Part shown: piece after piece, positions 1 through 7,511 of the stretch
Layout of the letters: each line of letters begins with the position of its first letter
Numbering within the stretch: position 1 is the stretch's first letter
Assembly (NCBI GenBank): GCA_016794035.1
Contig: JAEUHS010000044.1
Coordinates: forward strand, 88,169-123,245
Reading direction: 5' to 3'
Length of the DNA stretch: 35,077 nucleotides
From: Planctomycetota bacterium
GTDB lineage: Bacteria > Planctomycetota > UBA1135 > UBA2386
Notes under the pieces: model-generated
Told to the model about the DNA's origin: nothing
Databases searched by the model: none
The model's input: the letters and a program-made list of their open reading frames with translations, nothing else
Position numbers and translations under genes: made by a program

Positions 1-524
1 CCCGACGCGGTGAAGCCGGCGGTGACCAGCGCGCCCTGCGCGACGACGTAGGTCAGGCCGTCGACGCCTTTGAGCTCCGCGCGCAGCAGTTCGCCGCCGC
101 GCAGCGAGGTCGTATCGCTGAGCACCTCGACCTTGACGTCGAGCTGCTGGCCGGCCTTGGCGAACGGCGGCAGCGTGCAGGTCAGCGACACCAGGGCGGT
201 CGTGCCGCCGACGACGTCGGCGATCGACAGGTTGAGGCCCAGCTGGCGCACGACGTTGAGGATCGCCTGGCGCGTGCCGCGGTCGCTCGAGCCGGTGTTG
301 GCGAGGCCGGTGACGATGCCGATGCCGAGCAGCTGGTGCGGCATGCTGTTGTGCAGCCGCGTCACGTTGCGGATCCGCGGCGACAGCACGGTCTCGCCGG
401 ACGAGTTCTGTTGCACCGGCTGCACGGACACCGGCGTCGGGTCCTGCGGCAGCGCGGGCAGCGGCAGCTGCGCCATCAGGCCGGTGGCGATCGGCAGGCA
501 GACGAGAATGGTCGGGATGCGCAT
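1..524 (-). CDS. flgI: Flagellar P-ring protein FlgI (3' end cut by window)
   Basis: FlgI forms the P-ring around the flagellar rod in the peptidoglycan layer. Only the first 174 codons lie in the window, about half the usual ~370 residues. The protein starts MRIPTILVCLPIATG, a Sec signal peptide, then shows the family's early motifs: LLGIGIVTGLANTG (compare VGYGLVVGLNGTG in other FlgI), LPPFAKAGQQLDVKV, and SLRGGELLRAELKGVDG before a VVAQGALVTAGF stretch. The start is the ATG complementary to 522-524, 5 bp after the flgH stop; no good ribosome site is visible, so translation is probably coupled to flgH. It is the most distal visible gene of the fliK-flgI operon. The N-terminal extension rich in P and Q (residues ~20-40) is longer than usual. 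Confidence 0.93.
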   Translation of the reverse strand, partial: MRIPTILVCLPIATGLMAQLPLPALPQDPTPVSVQPVQQNSSGETVLSPRIRNVTRLHNSMPHQLLGIGIVTGLANTGSSDRGTRQAILNVVRQLGLNLSIADVVGGTTALVSLTCTLPPFAKAGQQLDVKVEVLSDTTSLRGGELLRAELKGVDGLTYVVAQGALVTAGFTAS

Positions 525-529
525 GGGGT

Positions 530-1141
530 TCAGAAGGGCCAGGCGGCCCAGACCAGGGTGTCGAACAGCTGACCGACCGGTCCGCGCGTCACCTGACGCG
601 TGCTGGCGCCCTCGCCGGTGATGGCGATGCGGGCGTCGGCGACCTGCTGGCTGCTGACGGTGTTGTTCGGCGACACGTCGAGCGAACGCACGACGCCGCT
701 GATGCGCAACGTGCGGGTCTCGTCGTTGACCTGCACGCTGCGGGTGCCGGCGACCACGAGGTTGCCGTTCGGCTGCACGTCGACGACGACGACGGCGATG
801 CTGGCGCGCACGTCGGAGCCCGAGTTCTGCTTCGACTCGCCCTGGAAGTCCGACTCCTTGCGCACGTCGAACTTCGGCAGCACGTTCTCCTTGAAGACCT
901 TGTCGCTGAGCGTGAACGCCTCGAGCCGCGCCGCCAGCGAGCTGTCGTTGCGGCGCTCGACCTTGTCCTCGTTCTTGACGCTGGTCTGCTCCTGCACGGA
1001 GACCGTCAGGATGTCGCCGACGTTGCGGGCCTTGAGGTCGGCGATCGCGCTGATGTTGGCGCCGGTGCGCAGGTAGGGGTTCTGGGCCGCGAGCGGCAGC
1101 GCCGCGGTGACCGCGAACAGGACGCAGAGGGTGGTGCGCAT
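530..1141 (-). CDS. flgH: Flagellar L-ring protein FlgH
   Basis: FlgH forms the L-ring, the outer-membrane bushing of the flagellar rod. The 203-residue protein carries the family core: ISAIADLKARNVGDILTVSV near the N-terminus, a VVVVDVQPNGNLVVAGTRSV strand near the middle, then LRISGVVRSLDVSPNNTVSS and VADARIAITGEG, ending in VWAAWPF. Length is somewhat short of typical FlgH (~220-230). The start is the ATG at 1141, preceded by GAGGACCGTC and lying 8 bp after the flgA stop. The N-terminus MRTTLCVLFAVTAALPLAAQ is a signal peptide, but there is no lipobox Cys after it, although FlgH is normally a lipoprotein. That this FlgH is a non-lipidated exported form is inference. Confidence 0.95.
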   Translation of the reverse strand: MRTTLCVLFAVTAALPLAAQNPYLRTGANISAIADLKARNVGDILTVSVQEQTSVKNEDKVERRNDSSLAARLEAFTLSDKVFKENVLPKFDVRKESDFQGESKQNSGSDVRASIAVVVVDVQPNGNLVVAGTRSVQVNDETRTLRISGVVRSLDVSPNNTVSSQQVADARIAITGEGASTRQVTRGPVGQLFDTLVWAAWPF

Positions 1142-1149
1142 GACGGTCC

Positions 1150-2124
1150 TCACTGTTGCACGACGACCAGGCCCGGGCCGGTGACCACGCCGGTCAGCTG
1201 CGCGCGGGACTGCAGGTTGGTCAGGGTGATGCGGCCGGTCAGCGGCGCATCGTGGTTGGCCATCGCCTTGGCGGTGATCTTCACGCGGCCGCGCGTCAGC
1301 ACGACGGTGCAGACCTCGCCCTTGTGCACCAGCGCCGGCGGCGCGGCATCGGCGAGCGTCAGCCGCTGGTGCGGCTGCAGGTTGCGCGCGGCGATCAGGC
1401 CCTCGACCTGCGGGAACGAATCGAGGAACAGACCGGTGACCTGCGCGACCGGCTCGCGCGTCACGACCAGGTTCTCCGGTCCGAGCGGCGTGCCGGCGCG
1501 GATCGTGCCGGCGGTCTTCAGCACCTCGTGGAAGCGCTGCAGCTTGAACTGCACCGGTACCCGCTTGTGCACCTCGCCGTCGACCAGCACCTCGACGTCG
1601 ACGACGGCGGCGGTCGGACCGGTGCGGTTGCCGCGCACGCGGCTGCGCAGCTCCTGACTGTGGCGGCCCGGCGGCGACTGCACCTGGCGCAGGCGCGTCG
1701 GCGCCTCGAACTCGACGTCGCCACCCTCGATCGCCAGCAGCGCCTGCAGCGCGGCGGTGGCGGACTCGAGCAGCTCGGACGAGGGCACGTCGACGGCGAC
1801 CGCCTGCACGACGACTTCGTCGGCGCCGGTCAGCTTGCAGTTGGCGACGTCGCGGCCGGCCGCGGCGAGCGACTGCACGATCTCGGTGCGCAGCACCGTG
1901 CGCGTGTAGCCGCCGCCGGGCGCCGGGCCGAACTTGATCTGCGCGATGGCGAGCGCGTCGGCGCCCGCCGGCAGCACCTCGCACATCTCGCCGATGGTGA
2001 CGTCGAGGCCGCGCACGGCGACGGCCGGGCGCAGGCGCAGCTCGATCTTCTGGGTGCCGTTCTCGTCGTCGCCGCCACCGGCGAAGGCGAGGCCGCTGAA
2101 CAGGATCGTTGCCAGTAGTTGCAT
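1150..2124 (-). CDS. flgA: FlgA, P-ring assembly chaperone
   Basis: FlgA is the periplasmic chaperone that helps FlgI assemble into the P-ring, which fits its place directly before flgH and flgI. The 324-residue product begins MQLLATILFSGLAFAGG, a short signal peptide. The C-terminal half holds the SAF-type region: TAGTIRAGTPLGPENLVVTREPV, then an IAARNLQPHQRLTLADA segment (the usual 'G..I...DL' stretch) and VHKGEVCTVVLTRGRVKITAKAMA before a final TGVVTGPGLVVV. The N-terminal ~150 residues are less conserved and make the protein longer than many FlgA (~220-250). The ATG at 2124 has a strong ribosome site, GGAGGAGA, 3 bases upstream. Flanked by flgG (22 bp gap) and flgH. Confidence 0.92.
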   Translation of the reverse strand: MQLLATILFSGLAFAGGGDDENGTQKIELRLRPAVAVRGLDVTIGEMCEVLPAGADALAIAQIKFGPAPGGGYTRTVLRTEIVQSLAAAGRDVANCKLTGADEVVVQAVAVDVPSSELLESATAALQALLAIEGGDVEFEAPTRLRQVQSPPGRHSQELRSRVRGNRTGPTAAVVDVEVLVDGEVHKRVPVQFKLQRFHEVLKTAGTIRAGTPLGPENLVVTREPVAQVTGLFLDSFPQVEGLIAARNLQPHQRLTLADAAPPALVHKGEVCTVVLTRGRVKITAKAMANHDAPLTGRITLTNLQSRAQLTGVVTGPGLVVVQQ

Positions 2125-2146
2125 GACTCTCCTCCGCTGCGCCGCG

Positions 2147-2941
2147 TCAGCGCGACAGGTTGGTGGCCGTCGACAGCATCTGGTCGCTGGCCTGGATGGC
2201 GCGGCTGTTCACCTCGTAGGCACGCTGCGCGACGATGAGGTTGACCAGCTCGTTGACGATCTGGACGTTGCTGCGTTCGACGAAGCCCTGCTTCAGCAGG
2301 CCGAGGCCCGACGAACCGGGCGTGCTGGTGATCGGCGCGCCCGAGGCCTCGGTGGGCCGCACGACGTTGGCGCCGACCGCGAGCATGCCGGACGGATTGA
2401 CGAAGCGGTGGATCGTCAGCTGGCCGAACGACGTCGCCGTGTCGGGGCTGCCGGCCGTGCGGCCGGTGACGCGACCTTCGGGGTCGATCGAGATCTCCAG
2501 CGTGTCGTTCGGCACCGTGATCTCGGGGATCAGGATGTTGCCGTTTCCGGACACGATCTTGCCGTCGGCGTTGAGCTGGAAGCCGCCGTCGCGCGTGTAG
2601 CCGGTCGAGCCGTCGGGCAGCAGCACGCCGAAGAAGCCCTCGCCGTCGATGGCGACGTCGAGGTTGCGTTCGGTGATCTCGAGCGTGCCGGTCGTGAACA
2701 CCTTGGTGGTGCCATTCAGGCGCGTGCCCGAACCGATCTGCGTGCCGATCGGCACCGGGCTGTCGCCGGCGCCGCGGGCGAGACCCGGCGCCTGCAACGT
2801 CACGTAGAACAGGTCCTCGAACGACGCCTGCGACTTCTTGAAGCCGGCGGTGTTCACGTTCGCGATGTTGTTCGCGATCATGTCCACCATGGTCTGCTGG
2901 GCCTTCATGCCCGTGGCGGTGGTGTAGAGACTCTTCAGCAT
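2147..2941 (-). CDS. flgG: Flagellar distal rod protein FlgG
   Basis: FlgG builds the distal rod that crosses periplasm, P-ring and L-ring. At 264 residues the length is typical (~260). The N-terminal rod motif is clear: LYTTATGMKAQQTMVDMIAN followed by NIANVNTAGFKKS. The mid-region has LDVAIDGEGFFGVLLPDG and YTRDGGFQLNADG, hallmarks of FlgE/F/G. The C-terminus has QGFVERSNVQIVNELVNLI, then the QRAYEVNSRAIQASDQML helix typical of FlgG. The start is the ATG at 2941, 7 bp after the flgF stop. It sits between flgF and flgA, the standard order in many bacteria. Confidence 0.97.
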   Translation of the reverse strand: MLKSLYTTATGMKAQQTMVDMIANNIANVNTAGFKKSQASFEDLFYVTLQAPGLARGAGDSPVPIGTQIGSGTRLNGTTKVFTTGTLEITERNLDVAIDGEGFFGVLLPDGSTGYTRDGGFQLNADGKIVSGNGNILIPEITVPNDTLEISIDPEGRVTGRTAGSPDTATSFGQLTIHRFVNPSGMLAVGANVVRPTEASGAPITSTPGSSGLGLLKQGFVERSNVQIVNELVNLIVAQRAYEVNSRAIQASDQMLSTATNLSR

Positions 2942-2948
2942 CGGATTG

Positions 2949-3689
2949 CTACCTCAGGATGTTCGTGATCAGGTTCTCTTGCAGGCGGCCCATGCCGGTG
3001 AGTGCCTTCTGCGTGGCGGTGAAGCTGCGTTCGACGGCGATCATCTGCACCAGCTCCTGCAGGCTGTCGACGTTGCTGCCCTCGAGGAAGCCCTGCTGCA
3101 CGCCGTCGCCGGCCTGCGTCGCGCGCTGGCCGAGCGGGTCGACGTAGAGGCTCTTGCCGATCGGCACGAGCGCGCCGGGCTGCGGCAGCGAGACCACCGC
3201 CAGCGGCGCCCAGGTCTGGCCGGTGACCGGATTCTGGATCGTGCCGTTCGGCGAGATGCTGAGGTCGCTGGGCGCCTCGTCGCCGCTGCCGACGTTGACG
3301 ACCTGGCCGGACTGGTCGAGCACCGAGTAGCCGTCGCGCGTGACGAGCCGGCCGTCGTTGCCGAGCTGCAGCTGGCCGTTGCGCGTGTAGTACTGGCCGC
3401 CCTTGTCGTCCTGGACGCGCAGCCAGTAGGGGCCGTCGATGGCGACGTCGAGGCGATTGCCGGTCTCGCGCAGGATGCCGCGCTGCAGGTCGGTCTGTTC
3501 GCTGTAGGTGATCGACGGCATCTGCCGCTCCAGCAGAGAATGGAAGTCCTGCTTGCTGTCGATCGCGACCGCGTGGCGGCGCTTGAAGCTCGTCGTGTCG
3601 ACGTTGGCGAGGTTGTGGGCGGTCGCCGCCTGCTTCTCGGCCAGGAACGACAGCCCGCGCACCAGTACCGATTCTCCGTAGCTCTGCAC
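2949..3689 (-). CDS. flgF: Flagellar proximal rod protein FlgF
   Basis: A second rod protein of the FlgE/F/G family, 246 residues, in the position expected of FlgF directly before flgG. It has the axial-protein N-terminal helix with NLANVDTTSFKRR, the central LDVAIDGPYWLRVQDDKG and YYTRNGQLQLGNDGRLV motifs, and the C-terminal QGFLEGSNVDSLQELVQMI helix ending MGRLQENLITNILR. The N-terminus is slightly diverged (MQSYGESVLVRGLSFLAEKQ rather than the usual Y.A.SGM), so the FlgF assignment rests on position and on FlgG being the clearer neighbour. Start ATG at 3689, 2 bp after the flgE stop, so translation is probably coupled. Confidence 0.88.
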   Translation of the reverse strand: MQSYGESVLVRGLSFLAEKQAATAHNLANVDTTSFKRRHAVAIDSKQDFHSLLERQMPSITYSEQTDLQRGILRETGNRLDVAIDGPYWLRVQDDKGGQYYTRNGQLQLGNDGRLVTRDGYSVLDQSGQVVNVGSGDEAPSDLSISPNGTIQNPVTGQTWAPLAVVSLPQPGALVPIGKSLYVDPLGQRATQAGDGVQQGFLEGSNVDSLQELVQMIAVERSFTATQKALTGMGRLQENLITNILR

Positions 3690-3691
3690 GA

Positions 3692-5665
3692 CTACCTCAC
3701 GATGTTCATCAGTTCGGCGAGGATCTCGTCGGTCGTCGTGATCACGCGCGAGTTGGCCTGGAAGCCGCGCTGCGCCTCGATCAGGTTGACGAACTCGCGG
3801 GCGATGTCGACGTTGCTGTTCTCGAGCTGGCCGGCGCGCACCGAGCCGGCGCCGGCCTTGTTCGCGGTCGTCGCGATCGCGTCGTCGGAGTTCGGCGACT
3901 CGACGAACAGCGTGTCGCCGGAGCGCAGCAGACCACCCTCGTTGCTGAACATGCTGATGCGCAGCGTGTCGAGCACCTGGTTCTGGCCGTTGCTGTAGAA
4001 GCCGACCAGCTCACCGTTGTTGTTGAAGCCGGCGTTCAGCAGCGTGCCGGCGCCGAAGCCGTCCTGGTCGATCGCGGCGACCGTGGCGACGTTGCCGAGC
4101 TGGGCGACGCCGTCGAACTGACCGGGGGTGCCGAGGTTCACGGTGACGGCCTGGGCGCCGCTGATGCCCGACCAGGAGAAGCTGAGCGCGTTGGTGCCGC
4201 CGCCGATGACGTTGAACGAACCGTTGTCGTTGAAGCGGATCTGACCGATCGACGACTGCGTGATCGTGCCCTCGGCCGGGTCCATCTCCGCCTCCAGGTC
4301 CCAGATCGTCGGGTCGACCGTGCTGCGCGTGAACGTCAGCGTCACCGGGTGCGTGCGGCCCTGCGCGTCGACGATCTCGATCGAGGTGACCGCGGTGTCC
4401 GGGCCGGTGCCGTCCTGGGAGATCTCGAAGTTGGGCCAGCCGTTGCCGCCGGTGTTGCCCGCCGCATCGCCGATGAACAGGCTCATCGAGGCCTCGGCCT
4501 TGTTGGCGGCGACCAGCCGGATGTGGCCGTCCGGGGTCAGTTCGGCCGTCGCCTGCGCGGTGTTGATGGTGCCGTTCAGGAACGTGATCAGCGCGCCGAG
4601 CGTGGTGCCGTCCTGGCCGGGGCCGGTGCCGTAGACGAACGTGTCGGAGAACACGGTGCCGTCCGGGTTGGTGCCGCTGATCGTGATGTCGTCGCCGGGC
4701 GCGTATGCCGCGGTGCGCGAGGTCAGCGACGCGAGGTCGGTGCCGGCGAGCGCGACGGACTGCGTGCCGCTCTGCAGCGTCGCATCGAGGCCCATCGCCG
4801 CCAGCAGGCCGGCGGCCGACGGACCGTTGTCGAACTTCAGCGTCGCGTTGCTGCCGAGCCGCACGGTCGCGAAGTCGATCGTGCCGGCCGCGTCGTTGGC
4901 GGTGACCTGCAGGCCCTGCAGCGAGAACGCGGCGGCGACCGTCGAGGCGTTGACCGGGCCGGCGCCGAAGGTGGCGGTCGGGAAGGTCACGCTCTGCTGC
5001 GCGCCGCCGTTGACGGACACCAGCACCGTGCGGCCGGCGAAGGCCGTCAGGTCGAACTGGTTGCCCGCGCCGGCGGTGCCGACCGCCTGCTTGGCGGCGG
5101 CGGTGCCCTGCTCGAGCACGACGTTGGACTGCACGATCTCCTCGAGCGGCCCACCGACGCGCGCCGGCAGGTTGCCCTGGAACGACACCTGCGTCGACGG
5201 CCGCGCGGGCAGCGTGTCCGAGACCGGCACGTTGATGTTGCCGCCGCCGGCGCCGACGACGCGCAGGCCGCTGCGCAGGTCGGTCAGGTTGCGGTTCGCG
5301 TCGATGCCGAACGAACCGACGCGCGAGTAGAACGACTGCGTGCCGTTGGTCAGCGTGAAGAAGCCGCGCCCCTGCAGCGCGACGTCGAGCGTGCGGCCGG
5401 TGTCCTGCAGCGTGCCCTGGTTGAGGTCGGTGTCGACCGTGGACATCACCGCGCCGTAGCCGATCTGCAGCGGGTTCGTGCCGCCGAAGTTGCCGCCCGG
5501 GCCCGAGCCCGCGCGCACCGTGAAGCTCAGCAGGTCGCTGAACGTCGCCCGCGAGCCGCGGAAGCCCGGCGTGCTGACGTTCGCGAGGTTGTTGCCGATG
5601 ACGTCGATGTACGTCTGGTGGGCGCGGAGGCCGGAGAGGCCGGTGTAGAGTGCGGTGCTGACCAT
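3692..5665 (-). CDS. flgE: Flagellar hook protein FlgE (enlarged)
   Basis: FlgE polymerises into the flagellar hook. The 657-residue protein is much larger than the ~400 residues of enteric FlgE. Conserved ends are clear: LYTGLSGLRAHQTYIDVIGN with NLANVSTPGFRGSR at the N-terminus, LDVALQGRGFFTLTNG near residue 95, and C-terminal QLENSNVDIAREFVNLIEAQ with GFQANSRVITTTDEILAEL. The extra length is an insertion at roughly residues 180-420, rich in T, A and G. It contains a stretch like the flagellin/hook IN motif (VNASTVAAAFSLQGLQVTAND, then ATLKFDNGPSAAGLL), so the hook is predicted to carry additional outer domains. It lies between flgD, which caps the growing hook, and flgF. FliK, encoded two genes upstream, would set hook length. 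Confidence 0.95.
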   Translation of the reverse strand: MVSTALYTGLSGLRAHQTYIDVIGNNLANVSTPGFRGSRATFSDLLSFTVRAGSGPGGNFGGTNPLQIGYGAVMSTVDTDLNQGTLQDTGRTLDVALQGRGFFTLTNGTQSFYSRVGSFGIDANRNLTDLRSGLRVVGAGGGNINVPVSDTLPARPSTQVSFQGNLPARVGGPLEEIVQSNVVLEQGTAAAKQAVGTAGAGNQFDLTAFAGRTVLVSVNGGAQQSVTFPTATFGAGPVNASTVAAAFSLQGLQVTANDAAGTIDFATVRLGSNATLKFDNGPSAAGLLAAMGLDATLQSGTQSVALAGTDLASLTSRTAAYAPGDDITISGTNPDGTVFSDTFVYGTGPGQDGTTLGALITFLNGTINTAQATAELTPDGHIRLVAANKAEASMSLFIGDAAGNTGGNGWPNFEISQDGTGPDTAVTSIEIVDAQGRTHPVTLTFTRSTVDPTIWDLEAEMDPAEGTITQSSIGQIRFNDNGSFNVIGGGTNALSFSWSGISGAQAVTVNLGTPGQFDGVAQLGNVATVAAIDQDGFGAGTLLNAGFNNNGELVGFYSNGQNQVLDTLRISMFSNEGGLLRSGDTLFVESPNSDDAIATTANKAGAGSVRAGQLENSNVDIAREFVNLIEAQRGFQANSRVITTTDEILAELMNIVR

Positions 5666-5702
5666 CTGGTGTGGGTCTCGGTGGTGACGGCGTGGATGGA
5701 AC

Positions 5703-6152
5703 TCAGACGGCCGGCTCGGCGATGCCGGTGACCGAACGCATGTCGATCTCCTGACCGCCCGCGAGCTTCAGCCGCACTTCGCCGGTCTCGGCGACGAACA
5801 CCGACTCGACCTTCGCGGTCGTCGAGTTGCCGGACTCGTCGTCGAAGGTGACGTCCTTGCCGAGCAGCGCGCTGCCCTCGCTGAGGCTCTGGATGCGCGC
5901 GAGCAGGCCCTGGTAGTCGAGCAGCTTCAGCATGTTGCCGTTCAGCGCCCGCTGCTCCTCCATCGAGGAGTAGCTCGCCATCTGGTTCATGAAGCTCGCG
6001 TTGTCGACGGGCTCGATCGGCGTCTGGTTCTGCAGCTGCGCGGTCAGCAGCTTCAGGAACGTGTTCTCGTTGTAGGACGCGGCCTTGGTGCCGAGCACGC
6101 TGTTGCCGGCGGCGCTGGTCGAGGGGGTGGGGGTGATGGCGGTCGTGGTCAT
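5703..6152 (-). CDS. flgD: Flagellar hook assembly (capping) protein FlgD
   Basis: FlgD caps the growing hook and allows FlgE to polymerise. The N-terminal FlgD core is present: YNENTFLKLLTAQLQNQTPIEPVDNASFMNQMASYSSMEEQ (residues ~27-67), corresponding to the F..LL..QL..QDP..P.......QLAQ.S..EQ pattern. The 149-residue protein is short; the full FlgD C-terminal Tudor/FnIII-like domains are reduced to one small beta region (LLGKDVTFDDESGNSTTAKVE... through GGQEIDMRSVTGI). This truncated form is common outside enterics. The ATG at 6152 has AGGAG ten bases upstream. It is 12 bp after the fliK stop and 37 bp before flgE. Confidence 0.93.
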   Translation of the reverse strand: MTTTAITPTPSTSAAGNSVLGTKAASYNENTFLKLLTAQLQNQTPIEPVDNASFMNQMASYSSMEEQRALNGNMLKLLDYQGLLARIQSLSEGSALLGKDVTFDDESGNSTTAKVESVFVAETGEVRLKLAGGQEIDMRSVTGIAEPAV

Positions 6153-6164
6153 GGTCGTTGTCTC

Positions 6165-7169
6165 CTAGGCCCAGAAATCGAGTCCCTCGGCGGTGACGTA
6201 GCTGCGGCGCAGCGTCGTCACGGCCTCGGCAGCGTCGTTCGCCGCGTCGCGCGGCGCGCGCCCGTCGCGGGAACGGAAGCCGCTGTCTTCGCGCGCCGCA
6301 CCGGCGCCGCGTTGGTGCACGTGTGCGTCGGTGACCTCGAGGCCGGACGCCTGCAGCGTCTGCTTCAGTTCGTCGAGGTGCTTCTGCAGCAGCAGCGTCA
6401 GGTCGGCGCGTTCGGCGGCGATCGTCAGCGTCAGCTTGTTGCCGTGTTCGACCAGCAGACGCAGGTCGAGTTCACCGAGGTCCGGCGGCTGCAGCCGCAC
6501 GCGCATCTCGCCGCCCTCGGCGTCGAGCTGCATCAGGATCTGCTTGAACACCGAGTCGCGCGCGTGCTCGAGCAGCTCGGCGCCGGCCTTGGTGTCGGTG
6601 CGGTAGCCGGGCGCCACGGCGGTGGCGCGCGTCGGCGTCGACGACCGCGCCTGGCCGAGGTCGAAGCCGCGTGTCAGCGCCTCGCCGGCCTTGGGCGCGC
6701 CGATCGCGGCTGTGCCGTTGCCGGCGTTCGTCACCGCGCCGGTCAGGGTCTGGTCCGTACCGCCGCGCTGCACGACGGCGGCGAGCAGCGGTTCGGCCTG
6801 GTTGCCCTTCGCTGTGGAAGTGCGAGGAGAGTCGGGTCCTTTGCCTGCGCTTTCACGCCGCTCCGACTCTCCTCGGCGAAGTGTCTCGGTGGCCTCGGGG
6901 GCAGCCGCGCGCTCGTGCGACGAGACGTCGCCGGTCGCCACGTCCGCATCGGCACCGTCACCGGCGTCGACGTCGGGGTGCTGCCGCGGCTCGGGAGGCA
7001 GTTCGGCCGCGCCGTCGGTCACGGGCTCGTCGGCGCCGGGATCGCGCTCGCCGGTGGGCGCCTGGCGCGGCTGCGGGTCGGCGGTGGGCGCATCCTGCAC
7101 GGCCTGGTCCAGCACCGCGGCGAACGAGTCGCTGCCGGGGTTCTGACGCACCGGCGCCGGGATCCGCAT
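6165..7169 (-). CDS. fliK: Flagellar hook-length control protein FliK-like
   Basis: FliK is a secreted ruler that sets hook length and switches the export gate to filament substrates. The 334-residue product has a low-complexity, charged, P/D/E/R-rich N-terminal ~190 residues. It ends in the FliK C-terminal domain: RVRLQPPDLGELDLRLLVEH, then LTLTIAAERADLTLLLQKHL and LKQTLQASGLEVTDAHVH. The frame stays open far upstream, but the ATG at 7169 is chosen because GAGGTGG lies 5 bases before it and the sigma-54-type promoter lies about 75 bp upstream; a GTG at 7213 is an alternative. First gene of the flagellar operon. It contains a perfect 13-bp inverted repeat (6823-6875). Confidence 0.88.
   Translation of the reverse strand: MRIPAPVRQNPGSDSFAAVLDQAVQDAPTADPQPRQAPTGERDPGADEPVTDGAAELPPEPRQHPDVDAGDGADADVATGDVSSHERAAAPEATETLRRGESERRESAGKGPDSPRTSTAKGNQAEPLLAAVVQRGGTDQTLTGAVTNAGNGTAAIGAPKAGEALTRGFDLGQARSSTPTRATAVAPGYRTDTKAGAELLEHARDSVFKQILMQLDAEGGEMRVRLQPPDLGELDLRLLVEHGNKLTLTIAAERADLTLLLQKHLDELKQTLQASGLEVTDAHVHQRGAGAAREDSGFRSRDGRAPRDAANDAAEAVTTLRRSYVTAEGLDFWA
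6823..6875. repeat. Perfect 13-bp inverted repeat inside fliK
   Basis: Arm 1 is CGAGGAGAGTCGG (6823-6835) and arm 2 is its exact reverse complement, CCGACTCTCCTCG (6863-6875), with a 27-base loop. It falls in the low-complexity N-terminal half of fliK, where sequence is free to change. An RNA hairpin here would be very stable. No transposase or target duplication is visible. Confidence 0.75.
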
Positions 7170-7241
7170 CGGATCCACCTCGACTCGCCCCCGCACGGTT
7201 GTCAGTATCGCCACTCGGTGTGTCCTTCCCCGCCAGAACAG

Positions 7242-7258
7242 GAGCACCGCTCGTGCCA
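7242..7258 (-). promoter_or_regulatory. Candidate sigma-54 (RpoN) promoter for the flagellar operon
   Basis: Read on the minus strand the site is TGGCACGAGCGGTGCTC. It has the invariant GG (-24) and GC (-12) separated by 10 bases and matches the RpoN consensus TGGCACG-N4-TTGCW with one mismatch (G for the first T). Transcription would start near 7232, giving a leader of about 60 bases before the fliK ATG. Many bacteria use sigma-54 for rod/hook genes, which supports the call. Confidence 0.72.
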
Positions 7259-7341
7259 GGCGCGTGGCCGCGCGGGAACCGCCGTTGCGATGGGACGGTG
7301 GCGCCGGACGGCGCCGCGCCGCGGGGGCGCGGCCGCGGCAG

Positions 7342-7400
7342 CCGGCAGGATCTGCCGCCCCGGTCACCGGCAGCAGTTGCCGACCCGGCAGCAGTTGCCG
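7342..7400. promoter_or_regulatory. Three 16-bp dyads, likely activator (enhancer) sites
   Basis: Three copies of CCGGCA-N4/5-TGCCG dyads lie at 7342-7357 (CCGGCAGGATCTGCCG), 7367-7382 and 7385-7400 (both CCGGCAGCAGTTGCCG). Their centres fall about 117, 142 and 160 bp upstream of the predicted sigma-54 start, the usual distance for NtrC/FlrC/FlbD-type enhancers. A weaker fourth copy (CGGCGGGTTCTGCCG, 7467-7481) overlaps the sigma-28 promoter. That a flagellar NtrC-family activator binds here is inference. The rest of the 342-bp gap 7170-7511 holds the two promoters and nothing else recognised. Confidence 0.6.
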
Positions 7401-7458
7401 GATCCCGGCTCGATCCCGCGAGCCGCCGCGTCTGCCGACAGTTTCCGCCGATCCGCTC

Positions 7459-7485
7459 TCAAGCGGCGGCGGGTTCTGCCGATGA
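7459..7485 (+). promoter_or_regulatory. Candidate sigma-28 (FliA) promoter for the flgM-like gene
   Basis: TCAAGCGG (7459-7466), 11 bases, then GCCGATGA (7478-7485). The FliA consensus is TAAAGTTT-N11-GCCGATAA; spacing is exact, and the -10 box differs at one position. The -35 box is weaker. The start would be near 7492, about 20 bases before the ATG at 7512, leaving room for GGAGA (7502-7506). Confidence 0.65.
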
Positions 7486-7511
7486 TCCGGACAGACAGCA
7501 CGGAGACGCAG

